Assembly: GCA_016875225.1 (NCBI GenBank)
Contig: VGRW01000014.1
Coordinates: 1 to 62,319, forward strand
Direction: 5' to 3'
Length of the DNA: 62,319 nt
DNA from: Deltaproteobacteria bacterium
Lineage (GTDB): Bacteria > Myxococcota_A > UBA9160 > SZUA-336
Positions 47,789 to 56,292 of the stretch are shown in pieces. The translations under genes were made by a program, and so were the position numbers. Under the pieces are notes generated by a model, which did no database searches, had not been told where the DNA came from, and worked only from the letters and a program-made list of their open reading frames with translations. Each line of letters begins with the position of its first letter. Position 1 is the first letter of the stretch.

Positions 47789-48270
47789 AGCGCATCACTC
47801 GCCGCCTGATCCTCTCGGCCGCCGCGGGCGCGATCGCGGTCGCGGCCGGCGCGGGCGCATCGGAGTCGCAGCGAGCGCCGCTCCCGTCCGAGTACGTGGA
47901 GGAGTGCGGGTCCTGCCACGTCGCGTTTCCGGCGCGGATGCTCGACGCCGCCTCGTGGCGCGCGGTCCTCGCCGGGCTCGACCGGCACTTCGGCGTCGAC
48001 GCCAGCGCGGATGCGGAGACGCTCGAGCCGATCCGCGCCTACCTGTCGCAAGCCGCGCGCTCCCGACCGACCGCGAGCGGCGGCGAGCCGCTGCTGCGCA
48101 TCACCGAAACGCGCTGGTTCCGCCACGAGCACGACGAGGTGCCGGCGCGCCTGCGCAGCGGACCGGAGGCGGTCCCGCTCTCGAACTGCGCGGCCTGCCA
48201 CCGCAACGCCGCGCAGGGCTCCTACTCAGAACGCAGCCTCGAGCTGCCGCGGAAGGGAGGTTCGAAATGA
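47785..48270 (+). CDS. Dihaem cytochrome c (DHC type)
   Basis: A 161-residue exported dihaem cytochrome, the electron donor partner of SHP. The N-terminus is an arginine-rich signal peptide to about residue 25. Haem motifs are CGSCH at 41-45 and CAACH at 135-139, with conserved FRHEHDEVP between. The order SHP, DHC, b561 repeats the known Rhodobacter arrangement. Start and stop both overlap neighbours as ATGA. Confidence 0.88.
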   Translation: MKRITRRLILSAAAGAIAVAAGAGASESQRAPLPSEYVEECGSCHVAFPARMLDAASWRAVLAGLDRHFGVDASADAETLEPIRAYLSQAARSRPTASGGEPLLRITETRWFRHEHDEVPARLRSGPEAVPLSNCAACHRNAAQGSYSERSLELPRKGGSK

Positions 48271-48965
48271 ACGACCGGGTTCTCGTCTGGGATCTGCCGC
48301 TTCGGGTCTTCCACTGGGTGCTGGCCGCGAGCTTCGCCGGCGCGTTCCTGACCGCCGAGAGCGAGCGGCTGCGCGACCTGCACCTGCTCTTCGGGTACAC
48401 GTTCGCCGCAGCGATCGCGTTCCGCCTGGTGTGGGGCTTCATCGGCACGCGCCACGCGCGCTTCTCGTCGCTGCGCTACGGGCCAGACGACGTGCGTCGC
48501 TACCTGGTGTCGCTCGTGCAGGGTCGGGCCGAGCCGCATGCCGGCCACAGTCCCGTCGGGATGGTGATGATTCCCCTGCTGCTCGGGCTCGGAATCGCCG
48601 TCGCGGCTTCGGGATGGGCGGTCTACTCGGACCTGGGCGGCGAGTGGCTGGAGGAGGCGCACGAGGCCGCGGCCGGAGTCATGCTGGCGGTGGTGATCGG
48701 GCACGTGTTCGGCGTCGTGGTGGTGAGCGCGCTGCAGCGCGAGAACCTGGCGCTCGCGCTCGTCACCGGGCGCAAGCGCGGGGCGCCGAACGAGGCGATC
48801 CGCAGCGCTCGGCCGATCGCTGCGCTTCTGCTCCTCGTCGCGCTGGCGGGTCTGTGGCTGCCGGGGATCATTGCCAGGGAACAGCGGCTGGCGGAGCAGG
48901 CGCGCGGCGCGCCGTTCGCGGCCGCGGGTGAGAATGCGGGAGCGCGCGCGAGTCACCGCGACTGA
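48267..48965 (+). CDS. Cytochrome b561-type dihaem membrane subunit
   Basis: A 232-residue inner-membrane protein with four main helices and a fifth near the C-terminus. Candidate haem-ligand histidines are His16 (VFHWVLA), His39 (DLHLLFGY) and those in EEAHEAAAG and VIGHVFG. It should take electrons from quinol and pass them to the dihaem cytochrome and SHP, forming a membrane-to-periplasm chain. The start overlaps the DHC stop; the regulator gene follows after 32 bases. Confidence 0.88.
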   Translation: MNDRVLVWDLPLRVFHWVLAASFAGAFLTAESERLRDLHLLFGYTFAAAIAFRLVWGFIGTRHARFSSLRYGPDDVRRYLVSLVQGRAEPHAGHSPVGMVMIPLLLGLGIAVAASGWAVYSDLGGEWLEEAHEAAAGVMLAVVIGHVFGVVVVSALQRENLALALVTGRKRGAPNEAIRSARPIAALLLLVALAGLWLPGIIAREQRLAEQARGAPFAAAGENAGARASHRD

Positions 48966-48997
48966 GCGGGGACGCCGCGCGGAGGAAGGATCGGCCG

Positions 48998-49663
48998 ATG
49001 CGGGTGCTCGTCGTCGAAGACGATCGATTGCTCGGCGACGCGCTCCGCATCGGCCTGTCGCAGGCCGGCTTCACGGCGGACTGGGTGCGGGACGGCGACG
49101 CGGGGCTCGAGGCGCTCGCGGGCGATCCGTTCGCGGCGGTCGTGCTCGACCTGGGGCTTCCGAAGCTCTCCGGGCTGGAGCTGCTGAAGCGCCTGCGCGC
49201 GGCGGGCAACGCCGTTCCGGTGCTGATCCTGACCGCGCGCGACGCCGTTCCGGACCGCATCGCGGGCCTCGACGCGGGCGCCGACGACTATCTGGTGAAG
49301 CCCGTCGATCTGCGCGAGCTCGCCGCGCGGCTGCGCGCTCTGGTCCGGCGCTCCGCCGGACGAGCGGCGCCGTTGCTCTGCGTCGGTCCGCTCGAGATCG
49401 ACCCATCCGCTCACTCGGTTCGCTTCCGCGGCCGCCCGGTCGATCTTCCGGTTCGCGAATTCGCGCTCCTGCACGAGTTGGCCCGAAGCGCGGGGCGCGT
49501 GCTCGCGAAGGATCAGCTCGCCGAGCGGGTGTACGGCTGGGGGGAGCAGGTCGAGTCGAACGCGATCGAGGTGCACGTGCACCACCTGCGACGCAAGCTC
49601 GCACCCGAGGTGATCGCGACGGTTCGCGGCGTCGGCTACCTGCTGCCCAAGGATCTGCGATGA
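48998..49663 (+). CDS. OmpR/PhoB-family response regulator (QseB-like)
   Basis: A 221-residue response regulator. Receiver residues are Glu7-Asp8 with Asp51 as the phosphorylation site, Thr80 and Lys102. The C-terminal winged helix contains LPVREFALLHELARSAGRVL and the recognition helix VESNAIEVHVHHLRRKL. It is coupled to the kinase (ATGA), which makes a cognate pair. Targets may include the cytochrome operon just upstream or the convergent copper-receptor operon. Confidence 0.94.
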   Translation: MRVLVVEDDRLLGDALRIGLSQAGFTADWVRDGDAGLEALAGDPFAAVVLDLGLPKLSGLELLKRLRAAGNAVPVLILTARDAVPDRIAGLDAGADDYLVKPVDLRELAARLRALVRRSAGRAAPLLCVGPLEIDPSAHSVRFRGRPVDLPVREFALLHELARSAGRVLAKDQLAERVYGWGEQVESNAIEVHVHHLRRKLAPEVIATVRGVGYLLPKDLR

Positions 49664-51036
49664 GCCGGGACGACTCGCTGCGCGGGCGGCTGATCGGCGC
49701 CGTGCTCGGAGCGGTGGCGCTGGTGTGGATCGGCGTGTCGCTCGCGGGCTGGCTGCGATCGCGCCACGAGCTCGACGAGCTCTTCGACGCCCACCTCGCG
49801 CAGTCCGCCGCGCTGCTCGTCGCGCAGATCTCCGGCGACGGCGCGGACGACGACGACCACGACGACGAGCTCGACCTGGAGCACGCGCCCGTGCTGCACC
49901 GCTACGCGCGAAGCGTCGCGTTCCAGGTCTGGGAGCGCGGGCGCACGCTCCGCCTGCACTCGAAGAACGCTCCGCGCACGCGGCTCTCGGCGAAGGAGAC
50001 CGGCTTCAGCCACGTCCGGATCGACGGCGTGCGCTGGCGGGTCTTCAGCACCTGGGCGCTCGAACGCCGCGTGCTGGTGCAGATGGCGGAGCGGGTCGGC
50101 GCGCGCGAAGCGGTGAGCGCGCAGATCGCGCGGCACCTGCTCCTGCCGCTCGTGATCGGGCTGCCGCTGCTCGGCGCGGGGCTGCTGCTCGCGATCGGAC
50201 GCGCACTGGCTCCGCTGCGGGCGCTCGCCGACGCGGTCGCCGCGCGAGATCCGCGCCGCCTCGAGCCCGTCGCGGTCGATCGGGTTCCGCGCGAGGCACG
50301 TCCGCTGGTCGATCGCTTGAACGATCTCTTCGCGCGAATCGCGGCCTCGCTCGAACGGGAGCGCGCCTTCACCGCCGACGCCGCACACGAGCTGCGCACG
50401 CCGCTCGCGGCGATCCGCGCCCAGGCGCAGGTGGCGCTCGCCTCGCGAAGCGACGCCGAGCGCGCGCATGCGCTCGATCAGGTGATCTCCGGCTGCGACC
50501 GCGCGGCGCGGCTCTCCGAGCAGCTCCTCACGCTCGCGCGACTCGAGGCCGAGGAGTTCCGCGAGGGGCTCGCCCCCTGCGAGCTCGGCTCCGTCGCGCG
50601 CGAGGCGCTCGCCGAGCTGGCACCGGCCGCGCATTCGCGGGGGCTGTCGCTCGAGCTCCGCGCCGAGCAGCCGGTCACGGTGCAAGGCGACGCGCCGCTG
50701 CTGCAGGTGCTGCTGCGAAATCTGGTCGACAACGCGCTCCGCTATGGCGCCGGCGGAGGCGTCGTGCAGGTCGAGGTCGGGGTCGGCGAGTCGCACGCCT
50801 GGCTGCGCGTCGTGGACCGGGGACCGGGAATCCCTGCGGAAGAGCGCGCGCGAGTCCTCGATCGCTTCTACCGCGGCCTCGGCAACGACGAGGGCGGCGC
50901 GGGCCTGGGCCTTGCGATCGCGGCGCGGATCGCAGCGCTGCACGGAGCCGCGCTCGAGCTCGACGCGGGGCCGGACGGGAGCGGGCTCGCGGTGACTCTG
51001 CGCTGGCCGGCGCCAGCGCTCAGAAGTCGACGCTGA
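49660..51036 (+). CDS. Sensor histidine kinase with acidic/His-rich periplasmic loop (QseC-like)
   Basis: A 458-residue membrane kinase. Helix 1 is about 9-30 and helix 2 about 159-180, enclosing a periplasmic domain of about 130 residues. That domain holds the acidic GDGADDDDHDDELD run at 59-72, a plausible metal site. After a HAMP-like linker come the H-box AAHELRTPLA with His243, the N-box LVDNALRYG, the G1 box DRGPGIP and the G2 box GAGLGLAIA. The 3' end overlaps the convergent receptor gene by 17 bases. The ligand is unknown. Confidence 0.92.
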   Translation: MSRDDSLRGRLIGAVLGAVALVWIGVSLAGWLRSRHELDELFDAHLAQSAALLVAQISGDGADDDDHDDELDLEHAPVLHRYARSVAFQVWERGRTLRLHSKNAPRTRLSAKETGFSHVRIDGVRWRVFSTWALERRVLVQMAERVGAREAVSAQIARHLLLPLVIGLPLLGAGLLLAIGRALAPLRALADAVAARDPRRLEPVAVDRVPREARPLVDRLNDLFARIAASLERERAFTADAAHELRTPLAAIRAQAQVALASRSDAERAHALDQVISGCDRAARLSEQLLTLARLEAEEFREGLAPCELGSVAREALAELAPAAHSRGLSLELRAEQPVTVQGDAPLLQVLLRNLVDNALRYGAGGGVVQVEVGVGESHAWLRVVDRGPGIPAEERARVLDRFYRGLGNDEGGAGLGLAIAARIAALHGAALELDAGPDGSGLAVTLRWPAPALRSRR

Positions 51037-53227
51037 GCGCGACGTTGATCGAGCGCCCCGCGCCCGGGACGGGAGTTCCCCACGGGATGGTGAAGCTCGA
51101 CATCGACAAGCCCTGACCGAGGTAGGCGCCGCCGAGCGGCAGCGAGTAGAAGCGGTCGAAGACGTTCTCGATGCTCACGTCGACGCGGGCGTGCTCGAAC
51201 GCGTAGCTGCTGCGAAGATCGAGCAGCGAGTAGTGGCCGGTCTGCATTTCGTTTCGAACCGACGAGGTCCTCGTCTTGGACTCCACCGCGCCGAACTCGA
51301 CGGCCGTGCGAAAGCCGCCGAGCTCGTGCACCAGCGCGAGCTTTCCGTGCAGCGGCATGATGTTGTAGAGGTCGTCGTCGGTGTCGCGGTTCTCTCCGCG
51401 CACCCAGCCGAGCGTGCCGCGCAGCGTGAAGCTCCCGAGACGGTCGGAGCGAGTCACGAGCCAGTGACCCGAGAGGTCGGCCCCGTAGAGCAAAGCGGAC
51501 TGATTCGCGTACTGCAGCAGGACGAACGCGTCGGTCGCCGTCGCGTTCGCAGCGCTGCACTGGCCGAAGTCACAGCGAATCGCGTCGATGTAGTCGTTGA
51601 CCTTGGTCGCGTAGAGCGTCGCCCTCAGGCTCCAGGCGGCCTGTTCCGCGTCGTGCAGCTCGCCCGAGGCGCTCACGCTGTGGGCCGTCTCCGGCTCGAG
51701 ATCGACGCGGCCGATGTAGCCGTTGCCATCGCCGACGAAGTTGTTCATCAGCGCGGCCATCGCGCTCGTCGACCACGCGTAGCGCTCGTACAGGTTCGGC
51801 GAGCGGGTCTTCCGCGCGTAGCCGCCCTCGAACGTGAGCGTCTGGCTCGGCACGTAGCGAAGCAGCACCGCCACGTCGACGTGCGTGTCGGCGCGGCGGT
51901 GGTCGCGCGCGTTGAACGCCGCAGCATCCGCGCTCCACATCGCCATGACGTCGTTGTAGCCCTGCACGTCGCCGGCGTCGGAAGCGACCCGGTCCACGCG
52001 GGCTCCGACCAGGCTCAGCCACTGCGGGCTCCAGTCGGCCTGCCACTCCGCGTAGACGCCGAGCCGGCTCTGCTCGCCGTCCCGCACGTTCCAGAACTTC
52101 TCGCAGCACATCGAGCCGCTGCTCCCGACCGGCGACCACCAGTCGTCGAGTCGGTACGTCAGGTACTCGCCTCCCACGCCCAGCGTGTGGCGATCGGAGA
52201 GCTCGAGGCTCGCCTTCGAATGCGCGCCCCGATTGGTCGACTCCGAGTCCATCGGCATGCCGAAGCCGTAGAAGAAGCGGTCGTCGCCCATGTCCATCGC
52301 GTGGCGGGTGTCCTGGTCGAAGACGCGCAGGTCGAGCGTCCCCCAGTCGAACTGCCCCGCGTAGCGCAGGTTCGCCAGCCGGTTCTCGTTCGAAGTCATG
52401 TCCATGCGCTGGTTCGGGAAGCCCTCGAAGCCGACGTTCTGCCGGCCCAGGTCGAGGCGCAGAAGATGGCCCTCGTGCCGGAGCGCGAGGCCGACGTTCC
52501 GGTTCGTGGTCCCGTCGTACGCGCTCGATCCGACTTCGTCGCCGTCCAGCCAGCCGCGCAGCGGCGCCGCGAGACCCGGCGCCTTGAACTCGTCGCCCGC
52601 GAAGTAGTCGTCGGAGCGCGCGGTGGACTCGCTGTACGAGACGCTCGAGCCCGTGCCCGCGATCGACGTCGCGACGTCGTAGCCGATGCCGTTGCCGTTG
52701 CTGCGCAAGAAGCCGCCGAGATGGCCGCGGACGAGGAGCTCGTCCGCGCTGCTTGCGAACTCGGGCGCAGCGGACTCGACCTGGATCGTGCCGCCGATGC
52801 TGTTCCCTCCCGCGCTCACCGGCGTGAGCCCGGCGAACACCGTGACGCGTTGCACCTGCGTCGGGCTGATGTACGAGAGCGGCGAGTTCATGTGGTTGGG
52901 ACACGCGGACGTCACGTCCATGCCGTCCACCTGGATGCGCAGCCGGTCGTCGGCCAGGCCGTGGATCGCAGGCAGGCTCGAGATGCCGCCCGCGCCATTC
53001 AGGGTCACGCCGGGAACGTCCTGCAGCAGGCGAGCGCTGTCGCTCGCGGAGGCGCGGCGCGCGGCGAGCTCCGGCTCGCCGATGCGCGTGCTTTTCGGAG
53101 GCGGCTCGTCGGGCTTGGGGGCGGTGACCACGACCTCGTCGAGCGGCGTCGGCTCCTGCGCCGAGGCGTCGCAGGACGCGACGGCGAGAAGCGCGGCCAG
53201 CGCGAAGACGAGCGTCACGCGAGTCAC
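51020..53227 (-). CDS. TonB-dependent copper receptor (OprC/NosA-like)
   Basis: A 735-residue outer-membrane receptor. A signal peptide (about 1-23) is followed by a TonB box, TPLDEVVVTAP (27-37), a plug and a 22-strand barrel ending in LSVDF with the terminal Phe for outer-membrane insertion. The copper-binding CxxxM and HxM pair that I recall from OprC appears as Cys109-Met113 (ACPNHMNSP) and His309-Met311 (RHAMDMG). The start is a GTG at 53227 overlapping the upstream gene's stop. It is last in an operon with a dedicated TonB and two exported proteins. Confidence 0.9.
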   Translation of the reverse strand: MTRVTLVFALAALLAVASCDASAQEPTPLDEVVVTAPKPDEPPPKSTRIGEPELAARRASASDSARLLQDVPGVTLNGAGGISSLPAIHGLADDRLRIQVDGMDVTSACPNHMNSPLSYISPTQVQRVTVFAGLTPVSAGGNSIGGTIQVESAAPEFASSADELLVRGHLGGFLRSNGNGIGYDVATSIAGTGSSVSYSESTARSDDYFAGDEFKAPGLAAPLRGWLDGDEVGSSAYDGTTNRNVGLALRHEGHLLRLDLGRQNVGFEGFPNQRMDMTSNENRLANLRYAGQFDWGTLDLRVFDQDTRHAMDMGDDRFFYGFGMPMDSESTNRGAHSKASLELSDRHTLGVGGEYLTYRLDDWWSPVGSSGSMCCEKFWNVRDGEQSRLGVYAEWQADWSPQWLSLVGARVDRVASDAGDVQGYNDVMAMWSADAAAFNARDHRRADTHVDVAVLLRYVPSQTLTFEGGYARKTRSPNLYERYAWSTSAMAALMNNFVGDGNGYIGRVDLEPETAHSVSASGELHDAEQAAWSLRATLYATKVNDYIDAIRCDFGQCSAANATATDAFVLLQYANQSALLYGADLSGHWLVTRSDRLGSFTLRGTLGWVRGENRDTDDDLYNIMPLHGKLALVHELGGFRTAVEFGAVESKTRTSSVRNEMQTGHYSLLDLRSSYAFEHARVDVSIENVFDRFYSLPLGGAYLGQGLSMSSFTIPWGTPVPGAGRSINVALSVDF

Positions 53228-53904
53228 CGCGCCGCGGGACGGTGACTCGGTGTGAGTTCAGCGCCGTACGGAAAGAGGGGGACGGCCGGCGCGGGCGTGA
53301 TGGTCTGCGAGACGGGGTACCCGCCCATCGTTCCGATCGTCCCGTACCCCGCCACCGTCGTTCCCGTCATGCAGGTCGCGCTCATCATCCCTCCGGGCGC
53401 GCAGTCCGCGTACGCGAGCTTGTTGATCCGGGCTTGCGTCGCAGGAGCCAGGGGATTCGCCGTGTCGACGAAGATGCGCACGTAGGCGTTGCCGGGGTTG
53501 GCGCCGGGGTAGCCGTAGTAGAGCCCGTAGCCGCTGCCCGGCGCCCAGCCATTGCCGCCGCCCAGCGTCGACAGCGTGTTCGTCGAGTTGTTCAGAAACG
53601 CGGTCACGAGCCAACCGCCGAGCGCGGAGTCGTAGACCGACGAGAGCTGGTGAGAGAGCACCAGCTCGTTCATGCCCCCGCCGCTCGGCAGCCCGGTCAT
53701 GGACTCGGTGAGTCGACCCTGCAGGTTCGACACCTGGTGAAGCGCGTCGTCGAACACGAACGTGCCCGTGAAGATCGTGTCGTTGGGCTGGGTGTCGGGC
53801 TCGTGAAAGGTCACGACCACGACGTAGGTCGTGACCGCCGCCTCCGCGCTCGGGGCGGCGGCGAGCAGCGCGAGCCATCCCGAAATCAGGATGGCCCGTC
53901 TCAT
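53224..53904 (-). CDS. Exported Cys/Met-bearing protein of the copper-receptor operon
   Basis: A 226-residue exported protein with a signal peptide to about residue 22 (ending AEA). The mature part is beta-rich (TFHEPDTQPNDTIFTGTFVFDD, SHQLSSVYDSALGG), and its C-terminal third carries a Cys/Met cluster, YADCAPGGMMSATCMTG, followed by MGGYP, that could bind copper. I recall similar proteins beside copper receptors in other bacteria but cannot name the family. It is coupled on both sides (ATGA with the PEP-CTERM gene, GTGA with the receptor), which argues for a joint role. Confidence 0.78.
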   Translation of the reverse strand: MRRAILISGWLALLAAAPSAEAAVTTYVVVVTFHEPDTQPNDTIFTGTFVFDDALHQVSNLQGRLTESMTGLPSGGGMNELVLSHQLSSVYDSALGGWLVTAFLNNSTNTLSTLGGGNGWAPGSGYGLYYGYPGANPGNAYVRIFVDTANPLAPATQARINKLAYADCAPGGMMSATCMTGTTVAGYGTIGTMGGYPVSQTITPAPAVPLFPYGAELTPSHRPAAR

Positions 53905-54707
53905 GCCCGACGACGTCCGAACGCGAGAAGAGCCCCCAGACCCGCGAGCGCAAGGCCAGCGGTCGCGGGCTCCGGCACCGGAATCGAGGCGGGCGCGACC
54001 CAGGTCCAGGTCTCGATCGTGCTCGCGCCGATCGCGGCGGCGATCTCGTCGCCGGCCGCATCGCCGATGTAGACCCGGTACATGGCCGAGTAGGACTGAT
54101 TCGGCAGCAGATGCGCCACGGGCACGGCGTAGGCGTTGTGGTCCATCTGGTAGTCCCACTGCCAGCGCGTGCTGCTTCCCGCGGTGCCGAAGATCCCCGT
54201 GTAGCCGTTGGCATTGGGATCGACGACCATCGTGTTGTTGGCGTTCACGCCGTAGGCACCGATGGCGAGGTAGCTCTCCAAGCCCGGCGAGATCGAGATC
54301 GACTCGATCCAGATGCTGGCGTCGGGGCCGAACGCGTCCTCGATGCTCCCCTCGAGCGCGATCGACGCGGACCCGGTTCCGGCCCACCAGCCGAGCCGCC
54401 GGCTGAACGCGCTGTTCTGCAGCACCGACCACGGCTCGGCCGGATCGAAGTCCGCGAACGTGGTCGCGCTCGCGTCCGGCATGCCCATGCCGTTCGTATT
54501 GACCGCGAGCGTCACGGGCGCGGCCTGGTCCTGCACGTCGAGGCGCTGCAGGGACGTGTCGTAGGAGACGACCAGCATCGTCATGGGCATCCACGACGGC
54601 GGCATGGCGGCGGCGCCGGCCGCGTCGGAGTGGCCGAGCAGGGCCAGGAACGCGAGCGGAACGATCCACCGATTTCTGTGTAGCTTGCGGGTCTCGTCTC
54701 GGAACAT
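53901..54707 (-). CDS. PEP-CTERM exported protein
   Basis: A 268-residue exported protein with a signal peptide to about residue 33 and, at the C-terminus, VPEPATAGLALAGLGALLAFGRRRA: the PEP motif, hydrophobic helix and basic tail recognised by exosortases. The mature part includes MPPSWMPM near its N-terminus, ADFDPAEPWSVLQ, and WQWDYQMDHNAYAVP, a pattern I associate (from memory, unverified) with metal-regulated PEP-CTERM proteins. No exosortase gene is in the window. GAGGAG precedes the ATG at 54707 and the stop overlaps the next start. Confidence 0.88.
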   Translation of the reverse strand: MFRDETRKLHRNRWIVPLAFLALLGHSDAAGAAAMPPSWMPMTMLVVSYDTSLQRLDVQDQAAPVTLAVNTNGMGMPDASATTFADFDPAEPWSVLQNSAFSRRLGWWAGTGSASIALEGSIEDAFGPDASIWIESISISPGLESYLAIGAYGVNANNTMVVDPNANGYTGIFGTAGSSTRWQWDYQMDHNAYAVPVAHLLPNQSYSAMYRVYIGDAAGDEIAAAIGASTIETWTWVAPASIPVPEPATAGLALAGLGALLAFGRRRA

Positions 54708-54717
54708 GCCGTTCTCC

Positions 54718-55554
54718 TCACTGCAGGCGGAATTTGATCGGGACCAGGAACCAGCGATCGCGATAGTCCGCGCCGGGCGGCGGCGCGTCGAAGCGCCAGC
54801 GCTCGACGGCGTCGAGCGCCGCGACGTCCAGGCTCCCGTCGCCGGACGAGCGGCGCAGGCGCACCTGCGCGACGCGGCCGCTCGACTCGAGCAGCAGCTC
54901 GACCTGCGCCGTGCCCTCGACGCCGGCGCGCCGCGCGCGGGCGGGGTAGACGGGCGCGGGCTGCGAGCCGCCGCGCGGCATCCAGCCCTGCGGTGCGGCC
55001 GCGATCGATTCGCGCGCGTCCGATGACTCGTCCGCGGCGGGCCCGCCGGCTCCGACCGGCGCGGTGGATGGCTCGGCTCGAGGGCTCGGGCTCGGATCTG
55101 CGACGGCCGCGACGGGCGTCGCTGCGGGCACCGCTGGCTTGGCAGGCCTCGGCCGAGGAGCCGCGCGCGCCGGTGTCGGCGCTGGCACGGGCTCCGGCTC
55201 GGGCTGCGCCACGGGAGCCGCCGCAGCGGGCGTCGCTTCGCTCCCGGCCTCGACCTGCAGCCAGGCGATCGGGATCGGCTCGGACGACACCGTATCGTGT
55301 CGCTCCGACGCGAGCAGGAGCGCCGCGATCCCGGCCGCGTGCAGCAGCGCGGAGAGCGCGAGCCATGCGGCCGGCCGCGAGCCGGTCGCGCGCGGCAGCG
55401 GCTCGGGCGCACCCAGGCGGACCGGCCCGCGCAGCGCGTCGGGAACTCGCGTCGGTCGTCGCCCCGCGCGAACCACGACGAGAGCGGGCCGGGGCCGTCC
55501 GAGCCTTCGCCTCTCGATCGCGCGCCTGGCGAGCCTGTTCTTCGAGCCGTTCAT
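54718..55554 (-). CDS. TonB-family energy transducer
   Basis: A 278-residue protein whose N-terminal cytoplasmic stretch is long (about 60 residues, Arg-rich). One membrane helix lies near 63-82, then a Pro/Ala-rich spacer of about 90 residues, then the TonB C-terminal domain (VYPARARRAGVEGTAQVELL to VERWRF). It should couple the inner-membrane proton gradient to the receptor encoded at the end of the same operon. No exbB or exbD is present, so those must be elsewhere. It is the first gene of the copper-receptor operon. Confidence 0.88.
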   Translation of the reverse strand: MNGSKNRLARRAIERRRLGRPRPALVVVRAGRRPTRVPDALRGPVRLGAPEPLPRATGSRPAAWLALSALLHAAGIAALLLASERHDTVSSEPIPIAWLQVEAGSEATPAAAAPVAQPEPEPVPAPTPARAAPRPRPAKPAVPAATPVAAVADPSPSPRAEPSTAPVGAGGPAADESSDARESIAAAPQGWMPRGGSQPAPVYPARARRAGVEGTAQVELLLESSGRVAQVRLRRSSGDGSLDVAALDAVERWRFDAPPPGADYRDRWFLVPIKFRLQ

Positions 55555-55712
55555 TCGGATGCAGCAGCCGTTGATCTGCGCGCCCTCGCGAGCGGCAGCA
55601 GGTGGGGAATCGAGGACCAGCCGGAGGCCCTAGCTCGGGCGCAGGCTAGCCGGACTCCCCCGCCGTCGGGATGCGGCAGGTTGACGCAGGACGCGGGTCG
55701 GGCCGCGCTCGC

Positions 55713-56165
55713 TCAGCCGTTCGAGACCTGGTGGACGCGGTACTCGACCCAGCCGGCGCCGAGGCGCCCTTCGGCGACGCAGACCAGCTTGTTCAGCCAC
55801 GCGTAGCGGGCGTCGCCGGTCTCCATTCGCGGCGCGGTCATGAAGTAGAGCTCGCCGTACTGGCTCTCCCCACCGCGGCCGAGAATCGCCATCGCCGGCG
55901 CGAAGTCGAGCACGCCGAAGTACTGCACGTAGATCAGCGCGCCGTCGTCGGTCGCGAGCGTCGCGCGGACGTCGAGGCGCCCGAAGCCGTCGGGCCCGAT
56001 CAGGATCCAGTCGCCGCCGCTCGGCAGGAGCTTGCCGCGAAGCCTCGGTCCCTCGAAGCTGCCGCCCGTCACGTCGAAGATCTGCCGGGTACCGAACGGA
56101 CCGGCCCCTACGGCGACCGGCTGCGCGAGCTCCGCGCGATAGGTCAGAAGGTGTTCGAGCTTCAC
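55713..56165 (-). CDS. DUF3237 family protein
   Basis: A 150-residue soluble protein of the DUF3237/UPF0311 family, a small beta-barrel with no proven reaction. Landmarks are RQIFDVTGGSFEGPRLRGKLLPSGGDW, the YVQYFGVL segment and YGELYFMTAPRMETGDARYAWLN. The start is a GTG at 56165 with GGAGGC eight bases upstream. Members often sit with SDRs and acyl-CoA genes, as here: an SDR lies divergently upstream. The 158 bases between it and tonB hold no recognisable gene; a TAGCCT -10-like element for tonB may lie there. Confidence 0.85.
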   Translation of the reverse strand: MKLEHLLTYRAELAQPVAVGAGPFGTRQIFDVTGGSFEGPRLRGKLLPSGGDWILIGPDGFGRLDVRATLATDDGALIYVQYFGVLDFAPAMAILGRGGESQYGELYFMTAPRMETGDARYAWLNKLVCVAEGRLGAGWVEYRVHQVSNG

Positions 56166-56292
56166 GGTCTGCCTCCGATGGCCGCGGAATTCGCCGCGTC
56201 GCCCGACCGAGTCTGATCCCGGCGCGGCCGCGGGTCCAGTCGCGTGCGCCGACGCGCCCGGGATATGCTGCGCGAAACAGGGAGGATCGGCG

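Noticed and set aside
55555-55712. A cobalamin riboswitch or other RNA switch upstream of tonB
   Set aside because: GC-rich pairing such as CTAGC/GCTAG is present, but no B12-box-like sequence or conserved core was found on either strand.
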